A stretch of 23,178 nt of DNA from NCBI GenBank assembly GCA_031553195.1, contig JAVBLV010000079.1, positions 1 to 23,178 on the forward strand, read 5' to 3'. The position numbers were made by a program, and so were the translations under genes. The notes beneath the pieces were generated by a model. It had not been told where the DNA came from. It saw nothing but the letters and a program-made list of their open reading frames with translations, and ran no database searches. This document shows, piece after piece, positions 23,178-23,178 of this stretch. Source of the stretch: JAVBLV01 sp031553195. Lineage in GTDB: Bacteria > Bacteroidota > Bacteroidia > Bacteroidales > P3. The number at the start of each line of letters is the position of its first letter. Within the stretch, counting starts at the first letter, position 1.

Positions 23178-23178
23178 C

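Overview
The window looks like chromosome from a member of the Bacteroidota, most likely the order Bacteroidales. It is AT-rich. Several starts are preceded by the Bacteroidota -7 promoter box (TAnnTTTG). One secreted protein ends in a type IX secretion (T9SS) sorting domain. The housekeeping genes (rplU-rpmA, an RprY-type regulator, a two-domain signal peptidase, a DUF4199 gene followed by a glycosyltransferase) fit this group. Genus and species cannot be told from the sequence.

Layout. 1-4134 is a surface-protein region on the minus strand: the first 665 codons of a large parallel beta-helix protein that runs off the left edge, then a short secreted Ig-like repeat protein whose C-terminal sorting-like tail is cut by an in-frame TAG, then about 790 bp of AT-rich non-coding DNA. 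4135-7041 (+) is a large secreted M6 metalloprotease with PKD, jelly-roll and T9SS sorting domains. 7181-7351 carries what looks like a relic of another exported protein. 7445-8057 (+) is rplU-rpmA. 8380-9603 (+) is a LolC/E-type ABC permease. 9604-10435 is non-coding, with a repeat shared with 19992-20089 and strong hairpins. 10436-13408 (-) is a lepB-ppiB-rprY cluster. 13948-15732 (+) is an exported S41 protease, followed by glyA (15826-17106) with its own promoter and terminator. 17215-19948 (+) is a tight cluster: DUF4199 protein, polyprenyl-phosphate-type GT2 glycosyltransferase, gmhA and a gmhB-like phosphatase. It points to heptose and envelope glycan synthesis. 20258-22784 (+) holds two membrane proteins of unknown function and a DcaP-like outer-membrane porin. 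The last 120 bases hold the end of a minus-strand reading frame.

The feature best supported as non-standard is a family of three 158-160 bp elements (8130-8287, 21253-21412, 22790-22949). Each is one long imperfect palindrome with GAGGTTGTTTAAA-type ends, like a non-autonomous MITE. Two direct copies bracket the porin gene, and one sits just upstream of the permease promoter. A second, unrelated repeat pair lies at 10069-10178 and 19992-20089. I found no CRISPR array, tRNA, rRNA, phage or intact transposase, and no obvious new multi-gene system. The observations most worth checking are the nonsense-split sorting domain, the MITE family, the exported-protein relic at 7181-7351 and the shortened zinc loop of the heptose phosphatase.
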